Shown here in pieces: positions 6,090-10,666 of a DNA stretch of 10,666 bases (within the stretch, counting starts at the first letter, position 1; every line of letters starts with the position of its first letter). This stretch comes from DATDWC01 sp035289805 (GTDB lineage: Bacteria > Patescibacteriota > Gracilibacteria > Peribacterales > Peribacteraceae). A program made the position numbers and the translations under genes. A model generated the notes under the pieces. The model did not search any database and was not told the origin of the DNA. It saw only the letters and a program-made list of their open reading frames with translations. The stretch lies in NCBI GenBank assembly GCA_035289805.1, contig DATDWC010000078.1, positions 1 to 10,666 of the forward strand. Reading direction: 5' to 3'.

Positions 6090-7643
6090 CTACGAAAGCA
6101 ACTTCTCCACAATCGTCTCCGGCATTCTTCCAACGCAGACAATCAGCATGCCCTTCTCGATCTTGAGCGAAAATTTCTGCCGTGGGAACACCTTGAGAGG
6201 ATGACCATACCCCTGCTCAAAATAATGAACACATTTTTTACTCAAAAATATGACTTCATCGAAGACTTCCCGCGAGAGGAGGCCAAGTTCTTCATGGATT
6301 GCTCGCTCCTCTTTACCAAGCTCCAGGAGCCCTGGGGTAATGAGAATCTTCTTTGGTGCATTGAATGTTCGCGCCCATTCGATCGCGGCGCGGAAGCTCT
6401 CGGGGCTCGCATTGTAGGTATCATCCAGGACCACCTGCTCCTGCGATCCCTCCTTCTTCTGGAAGGTCTGCACAGGAGGAGTAAATGTGGCAAGGCGCTT
6501 GGCGCTCTCTGCAAGTGGCACACCCAGGGTCTCTGCTGCACCTACAGCAAGGAGGATATTCGTCACCTGATGAGTGCCGAGGATTGGTACATGGAATGCC
6601 TGTCCGCGGAGCGTAAAGGAAATGCCACCCTGAAGCTCCACGATATCGAATGCTTCGTACGTCGCATGTCCACCCGTGCCTACGGTTTGAACAGGGCACG
6701 CAGCGCGGCTCATCAGGTCACTACAAAACGTGGTATCGGCATTGAGGAATGCATGCCCCTCTGGCGGGAGCGCCTCGAAGAGTTCCCCCTTGGCTCTGCA
6801 GAGATCTTCCTTTGATCCAAAGAGCCCTAGGTGCTGCCTACCTATGTAGGTAATGAGGCCGATGTGCGGTTGTACGAGTGAGCAGAGCAATTTGATTTCG
6901 CCACGGCGGTAGGCACCCATCTCCACGATGAAGATCTGATGAGATTCACGGAGCTTACGCCGAATGAGGTTTGCCACTCCCATTTCTGTATTCACGTGGG
7001 CTGGAGTCACAAGGAGACTTCGATCCGAGAGAATGTGTGCTAGGAGTTCCTTCGTCGTCGTCTTTCCAACGCTCCCCGTAATCCCCACTACAGCAAGGTG
7101 CGTCATTCTTCTGCGAATGGAGCGCGCCTCCCGTAGCACTCGCCGCTTGAGGAACTGATCGAGTGGGTAAAGAAGCATCCATGCAAAAATGACAAAAAGG
7201 AAAGGGAGGAGCGGCAGGAGCGAGAGCAGAGTCATCGCCCATACGTGCTCATGGAGCAGAGAGAGAATCACTATTGTGATAAAGAAGAAGAGACATGCGA
7301 TGGAAGTAATGGCAACCGCTTTCATGGTCCATACCGGTCGAAGCTGCTTGCCCAAAACAAACTTGAAGAGCATGAGCCAAACGAGTGCACCGTACGAAAT
7401 CCAGAGTGCAACTTCTGCCCATTCCGCAGTTGCTTCAAATGCGCCGAGAGAGAAGTACACAATCAAACCAACAGCAGTAACAGCAGGGCGCACAACGCCA
7501 AAGAGTTGTGCGAGTCGTCCCTCGCGCCTCAAGTGTTCGCGAAGTCTATCCCGACGCCACTCTTTAAGTTGAAAGAGGCGCGTGAACGTGAGGAGCGGAG
7601 AGAGTCCCGCAAGGAAAACGCCGATGCAGAGGAGAGCCTGCAT
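6090..7643 (-). CDS. murF: MurF-like Mur ligase with an N-terminal membrane domain
   Basis: MurF joins D-Ala-D-Ala to UDP-MurNAc-tripeptide, the last cytoplasmic step of peptidoglycan precursor synthesis. The 517-residue protein has two parts. Residues 1-165 are mostly hydrophobic, with about five predicted membrane segments (near 3-20, 52-70, 78-97, 108-130 and 134-160). From about 180 onward it is a Mur ligase: P-loop GITGSVGKTTTKE (187-199), VNTEMGVANLI (217-227), EMGAYRRGEI (241-250), AKGELFE with the likely carbamylated lysine K285, NADTT (301-305), and DDTYNASPESF (407-417), a hallmark of MurF. The normal N-terminal domain that binds the UDP-MurNAc-peptide is not evident; membrane helices stand in its place, which would tether synthesis to the membrane. 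It starts at ATG 7643, 20 nt after the hydrolase gene. A related lipid-linked Mur ligase activity cannot be excluded. Confidence 0.92.
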   Translation of the reverse strand: MQALLCIGVFLAGLSPLLTFTRLFQLKEWRRDRLREHLRREGRLAQLFGVVRPAVTAVGLIVYFSLGAFEATAEWAEVALWISYGALVWLMLFKFVLGKQLRPVWTMKAVAITSIACLFFFITIVILSLLHEHVWAMTLLSLLPLLPFLFVIFAWMLLYPLDQFLKRRVLREARSIRRRMTHLAVVGITGSVGKTTTKELLAHILSDRSLLVTPAHVNTEMGVANLIRRKLRESHQIFIVEMGAYRRGEIKLLCSLVQPHIGLITYIGRQHLGLFGSKEDLCRAKGELFEALPPEGHAFLNADTTFCSDLMSRAACPVQTVGTGGHATYEAFDIVELQGGISFTLRGQAFHVPILGTHQVTNILLAVGAAETLGVPLAESAKRLATFTPPVQTFQKKEGSQEQVVLDDTYNASPESFRAAIEWARTFNAPKKILITPGLLELGKEERAIHEELGLLSREVFDEVIFLSKKCVHYFEQGYGHPLKVFPRQKFSLKIEKGMLIVCVGRMPETIVEKLLS

Positions 7644-7663
7644 GGAAGTCCGGGGTATTCTAC

Positions 7664-8479
7664 TTACAAAGCTCCACGAATGACACCCGCTACCTCCTTT
7701 GCGCGATCACGGTGCACTCTGTGCCGTATGCCTGGATACGTGTGGAGCTTTGATTGAACAATTTTTTTATTCATAATTTCACTATCCCGAAGAGGAGTCA
7801 TCGTATCGCTCTCTCCCCAGAAGAGATCTGTCGGCACGGAAATCGTGGAGAGGAGCGGTGTGAGATCTTCGTTAATGACATTGACCATTGTTTGCTTGAG
7901 CGTGCCTTCTGCCTTCTCGTAATCATGCACCATGAGAAGTTTATAGAGATACATTCGTGCAGTGCGTTCAAAGAAGCGGAGTCCCCGAATCGAGAAGAGC
8001 GACTTCCCCAGAGATGCAATGTAGATACCGAGGCATCTCTTAAAATGTTTTGGTCTCCGTATTCCTGCTGCCGCACAGAGGAAGAGGTGCGAAATCCAAT
8101 TCGCTCTTCGTGATGCAAGCTTGATTGCAATGCGTCCTCCATGCGAGTGCCCAAGCAGAAAAACATCTTTGAGTTGGAGAACTCGTACGAGCTCCTCGAT
8201 GTGATCAGCATAATCATCCGTTGACCAAGCAATCGGGAGATCACCACTCTCTCCAAACCCTGGGAGATCCAGTGCAATAATGCGCACAGGATCATTTTTC
8301 ATTGCCTCTCGGAGCTCTGTAAAGGATGTGTGACTTGCTCCCCATCCATGGAGACAGAGGAGATCCTGACCTTCACCCGTGAAAGTAATAAGAGTAGGAA
8401 TGCCTTTGATGGTAATCATTCGCTTTTCCACGAGAACATCATAATGGAACTTGTAGATGTGCGGCGCCCTTACGTACAT
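7664..8479 (-). CDS. Alpha/beta hydrolase
   Basis: A serine hydrolase of the alpha/beta-fold superfamily, 271 residues from the start used here. Seen: HGWG (44-47) for the oxyanion hole, ALDLPGFGESG (69-79), the nucleophile elbow GHSHG (110-114, S112), a cap region around 140-200, WGESD with the acid D225, and a C-terminal GIRHRVH with the likely catalytic H253. The triad is intact, so an active esterase, lipase or C-C hydrolase is expected, but the substrate cannot be named. No signal peptide is seen. Start choice: ATG 8479 overlaps the last 10 nt of mutY. ATG 8419 gives 251 residues, begins MITIKGIP as many relatives do, and has GGAA 6 nt upstream; it is a serious alternative. The gene is second in the minus-strand operon and lies 20 nt before murF, which hints at an envelope-related substrate. 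Confidence 0.88.
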   Translation of the reverse strand: MYVRAPHIYKFHYDVLVEKRMITIKGIPTLITFTGEGQDLLCLHGWGASHTSFTELREAMKNDPVRIIALDLPGFGESGDLPIAWSTDDYADHIEELVRVLQLKDVFLLGHSHGGRIAIKLASRRANWISHLFLCAAAGIRRPKHFKRCLGIYIASLGKSLFSIRGLRFFERTARMYLYKLLMVHDYEKAEGTLKQTMVNVINEDLTPLLSTISVPTDLFWGESDTMTPLRDSEIMNKKIVQSKLHTYPGIRHRVHRDRAKEVAGVIRGAL

Positions 8480-9441
8480 AACATGAACTTCTTCCCACTT
8501 CTTTCGATCAAGGCATCCTTCTTTAACTTCGTAAGGAGCTCCTCCAGCCATTCCTTGTGATCCTCTGGTTCCCAATCGATACACACATTTCTTCCAATTT
8601 CGGAGAGGGTGAGTCCTCTTTTCGCATCACGCAGCTCTTCGATGATCTTCCCGCGGAAGATACGGTTTGGAATATGGCGCGATCCCACGAGGCGCCCCGG
8701 TTCCTTTCGAAGGATTCTTCGCTTCGGCCTGATCTTTGGCATTGCAAGCGCGCCGTAATCCATGAGTGCAGCGTGCCAATCCGCTGTCGCGGAAGTTACT
8801 GGTTTTTGGTTTCTCGTTATTGGTTCTCCATTTTTCTTTTTCTCATAACCAGAAACTAAAAACCAAAAACGAGAAACTTTCAAAGCATGATGAAGCACCT
8901 CCTCCGCTAGTGTGAGTAATTCCCGATCGCTTACCCTCCATGTCCCATCCTCATTTGGAGGTCCAAAGAATATTGTGTGGAGCACTCTCCTGATATTCGT
9001 TTCGATACAGGGAGTGGGAATATGGAATGCAAAGTTTCGGATCGCAGCCGCTGTGTAATGCCCAATGCCAGGAATCGATTGGAGCTCCTCCATTTCCTTT
9101 GGAAATTTTCCTCCATGCTCGCGGAGAATAATTTGTGCTGCATCCCGGAGTCTGAGTGCTCGTGAGTTATACCCCATCCCCCGCCATGCCAGAATGACAC
9201 CACGGTTCGATGCGTGAGCGAGATCCTGAATCTTTGGAAATTCCCGGAGAAAGCGCTTGTAGATCAAAATGACCCGCGAGACCTGCGTCTGTTGGAGCAT
9301 AACCTCGGATACAAGGATTCTATATGCACGCTCCGTATCGTTTTTGATCGTGAGATCGCGCCACGGGAGTAGGCGCTTATGATTCCCGTGCCACTCCCAC
9401 AGCATATCGACGAATGCTCTGATCTGTTCCGTAGAAGGCAT
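8470..9441 (-). CDS. mutY: MutY-like A/G-specific adenine glycosylase without Fe-S cluster
   Basis: MutY removes adenine mispaired with 8-oxoguanine. The 323-residue protein has the helix-hairpin-helix glycosylase core: LLPWRD (24-29), SEVMLQQTQVSRV (45-57) with catalytic E46, AWRGMGYNSRALRL (85-98), the hairpin IPGIGHYTAAAI (123-134), and ALMDYGAL (225-232). Two features differ from E. coli MutY. The catalytic aspartate of LDGNVKRV is a glutamate here (IETNIRRV, E147). The four cysteines of the Fe-S cluster, expected just after ALMDYGA, are absent; KIRPKRR is there instead. Residues 188-218 are an insertion encoded by an inverted repeat (8801-8871). A basic C-terminal part (GSRHIPNRIFRGKII onward) ends in a helical, possibly winged-helix region; no clear NUDIX-like domain follows. 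I choose ATG 9441, 6 nt after a minus-strand TATACT, over ATG 9465, which would overlap the divergent gene. First gene of the five-gene operon; its end overlaps the hydrolase start. Confidence 0.88.
   Translation of the reverse strand: MPSTEQIRAFVDMLWEWHGNHKRLLPWRDLTIKNDTERAYRILVSEVMLQQTQVSRVILIYKRFLREFPKIQDLAHASNRGVILAWRGMGYNSRALRLRDAAQIILREHGGKFPKEMEELQSIPGIGHYTAAAIRNFAFHIPTPCIETNIRRVLHTIFFGPPNEDGTWRVSDRELLTLAEEVLHHALKVSRFWFLVSGYEKKKNGEPITRNQKPVTSATADWHAALMDYGALAMPKIRPKRRILRKEPGRLVGSRHIPNRIFRGKIIEELRDAKRGLTLSEIGRNVCIDWEPEDHKEWLEELLTKLKKDALIERSGKKFMLCT
8801..8871. repeat. Inverted-repeat element inserted in frame in mutY
   Basis: The left arm (8801-8825, GGTTTTTGGTTTCTCG onward) pairs with the right arm (8847-8871, AACCAGAAACTAAAAACC onward) at 20 of 25 positions, around a T-rich spacer at 8826-8846. 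The arms are also internally repetitive (GGTTTTTGGTTT). On the coding strand it gives residues such as FWFLVSGYEKKK and PITRNQKPVTS, about 31 residues placed between LAEEVLHHAL and ADWHAALMDYG, where MutY relatives have only a short link. The reading frame is kept. Confidence 0.8.
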
Positions 9442-9447
9442 GGCCAA

Positions 9448-9455
9448 AGTATACT
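9448..9455. promoter_or_regulatory. Palindromic bidirectional -10-like element (mutY operon / CAP-SLH gene)
   Basis: AGTATACT is self-complementary and offers TATACT on both strands. It ends 6 nt before the mutY ATG (9441) on the minus strand and 8 nt before the CAP-SLH ATG (9464) on the plus strand. No Shine-Dalgarno precedes either ATG and no -35 is obvious. The two transcripts would start within the same 23-bp space, so the promoters must compete or be jointly controlled. The role is inferred from position and recurrence. Confidence 0.6.
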
Positions 9456-9463
9456 GCGCTTCC

Positions 9464-10666
9464 ATGTGGAGATCCTCCCTCCTCGTTTCTCTTCTCTTTG
9501 CACTTACTCCAGTACAAGGAAGTGCCGCAGAACTCCCTCAAGAGCTCGAGACAAAGCTCCGGGAACAGGTTCTCCAATGGATTAATGAGAATAGAGTGGA
9601 AGCGAAACTCCCCACACTCTCCTTTGATCGAGGAGTAAACAAAGTTGCAGAGCTCCATGCCGATGACACCGCAGAGCACTTTGATCCAACGAGTGTAGAA
9701 ACGCGGGAGCAAACATACCTCGCCCATACGAGTTCCGATGGCAAGGATCTCCTTGCGCGCTTTAAAGCAGCAAACGTCGATGCAGGTTGGGGATTTGCAG
9801 AGAACACTGGCTACTGGACTAGGAATCCATTTGGAGAGATCGAAGAATTCTCTCTCTACGGCCTCACCCTGATGCACGAAGGAATGATGGCAGAGGTGCC
9901 ACCGAATGATGCACATCGGGAAAATATCCTCGGCCCTTACACGCACCTTGGGGTTGGCCTCTCGCTCTTTGATACCGAAGAAGCGCCTCTCAATGCGATT
10001 TTCCTTGTCACGGATTTTAGTAGGAGAGTAACGGAGGAAGAGGAGCGCGCATTCCGCGAGGCATACGGACACATCCCCACTTCCCCGCGCACGCTTCTCC
10101 ACAGTGCAGCACCGATCGATCACGAGGGTCCGTTCATTGATATTCGACCAGAGGATAACTTTGTAGGAGCAATCACCGCTCTCAAGGAGCAGGGAATCCT
10201 CGCGGGGTACGCGGACGGGACATTTGGTGCGGAGAAACCCGTGAGTCGTGCTGAGCTCGTGAAGATGCTCCTCGTGACGATCGATCTCTCCCCGATCGGT
10301 CGTGAATTCAACCAGTGCTTCACCGATGTCTTTAACCAGTGGTTTGCTCCCTACGTCTGTCTTGCAAAGCGGAACGGATGGATCACCGGATACGAGGATG
10401 GGAGCTTCCGCGCTACCAATGATGTTTCACGTGCGGAGGGAATCACACTCACTGCACGGATTTTCGCATTTGATCCTGGTATGAAATCAAAAAAGCAGAA
10501 TGAATCCTTCTCCGATGTCCCAAGAGATACATGGTTTAGTGAACCCATTTCCACACTTGCCTCCCACGATATTCTCCCCTTCCAAAAAAACCTCCTCCAT
10601 CCAGAGCAACCGCTCACGAGAGGAGAAATGGCCGAGATGCTCTCCCGTGCTCACACTATCCATACA
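9464..10666 (+). CDS. Secreted CAP-domain protein with three S-layer homology (SLH) motifs, C-terminus cut by the window edge
   Basis: The visible 401 residues begin with a signal peptide (MWRSSLLVSLLFALTPVQGSA, cleavage likely after about residue 21). A CAP (SCP/PR-1) domain follows at about 30-178. Its expected cavity residues are visible as H65 (ELHADD), E113 (FAENTGYW), E139 (LMHEGMM) and H151 (HRENIL), and it closes with GVGLSLF and FLVTDFS. Three SLH motifs come next: about 214-262 (FIDI to ILAGYADGTFGAEKPVSRAEL), 275-324 (CFTDV to ITGYEDGSFRATNDVSRAE) and 338-397 (SFSDV to PLTRGEMAEML). SLH motifs bind cell-wall polymers, so the protein should be exported and held on the cell wall or S-layer, displaying the CAP domain. 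The function of bacterial CAP domains is largely open. ATG 9464 is chosen because it gives the signal peptide and lies 8 nt after TATACT. Divergent from mutY. Confidence 0.93.
   Translation, partial: MWRSSLLVSLLFALTPVQGSAAELPQELETKLREQVLQWINENRVEAKLPTLSFDRGVNKVAELHADDTAEHFDPTSVETREQTYLAHTSSDGKDLLARFKAANVDAGWGFAENTGYWTRNPFGEIEEFSLYGLTLMHEGMMAEVPPNDAHRENILGPYTHLGVGLSLFDTEEAPLNAIFLVTDFSRRVTEEEERAFREAYGHIPTSPRTLLHSAAPIDHEGPFIDIRPEDNFVGAITALKEQGILAGYADGTFGAEKPVSRAELVKMLLVTIDLSPIGREFNQCFTDVFNQWFAPYVCLAKRNGWITGYEDGSFRATNDVSRAEGITLTARIFAFDPGMKSKKQNESFSDVPRDTWFSEPISTLASHDILPFQKNLLHPEQPLTRGEMAEMLSRAHTIHT

Noticed and set aside
6201..6815. A 204-codon plus-strand open frame opposite murF.
   Set aside because: It overlaps the P-loop-distal half of a clear Mur ligase and shows no motifs of its own.
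9377..10123. A 248-codon open frame on the minus strand antisense to the CAP-SLH gene.
   Set aside because: The plus strand here has a signal peptide, CAP domain and SLH motifs. The antisense product has no recognisable domain and overlaps the 5' end of mutY in another frame.

Overview
The window reads as a compact chromosomal stretch of a bacterium with a reduced, gene-dense genome, most likely a member of the Candidate Phyla Radiation (Patescibacteria). That placement is an inference from protein style: a threonyl-tRNA synthetase without a TGS domain, a MutY-like glycosylase without its iron-sulfur cysteines, a MurF with a membrane N-terminus, and single-domain GIY-YIG and CAP+SLH proteins. 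Base composition looks balanced (near 50% GC by eye), which would fit Peribacteria/Peregrinibacteria-like lineages better than very AT-rich ones. UGA acts as a stop codon (the NUDIX and aminotransferase genes end in TGA), so the UGA-glycine code of Gracilibacteria/Absconditabacteria does not apply.

Layout. Bases 1-1520 (minus) hold thrS, cut by the left edge. It is divergent from a NUDIX hydrolase (1551-2066, plus); the two share a palindromic -10-like element. Next comes a small GIY-YIG endonuclease-like gene (2181-2492, minus) bracketed by inverted copies of a ~60-bp repeat. recF follows (2603-3697, plus). A perfect 24-bp AT-rich palindrome separates recF from the end of a five-gene minus-strand operon. 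In transcription order that operon is mutY-like, alpha/beta hydrolase, murF, DegT-type aminotransferase and femX/femAB-type aminoacyltransferase (9441 down to 3733). Its genes overlap or lie 14-20 nt apart. A secreted CAP-domain protein with three SLH motifs runs divergently off the right edge (9464-10666), again across a palindromic -10-like element.

How it fits together. MurF, FemX and probably the aminotransferase and hydrolase point to cell-envelope and peptidoglycan precursor synthesis, and the CAP-SLH protein would be anchored to that envelope. RecF and the MutY-like protein are DNA repair functions; thrS and NUDIX are housekeeping.

Two themes stand out. First, all five genes at the head of a transcription unit have TATACT 6-10 nt before the start codon and no Shine-Dalgarno, which suggests leaderless or near-leaderless mRNAs. 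Second, small repeats have invaded the region: one pair flanks the GIY-YIG gene, and two other elements sit in frame inside mutY and femX, adding about 30 and 22 residues.
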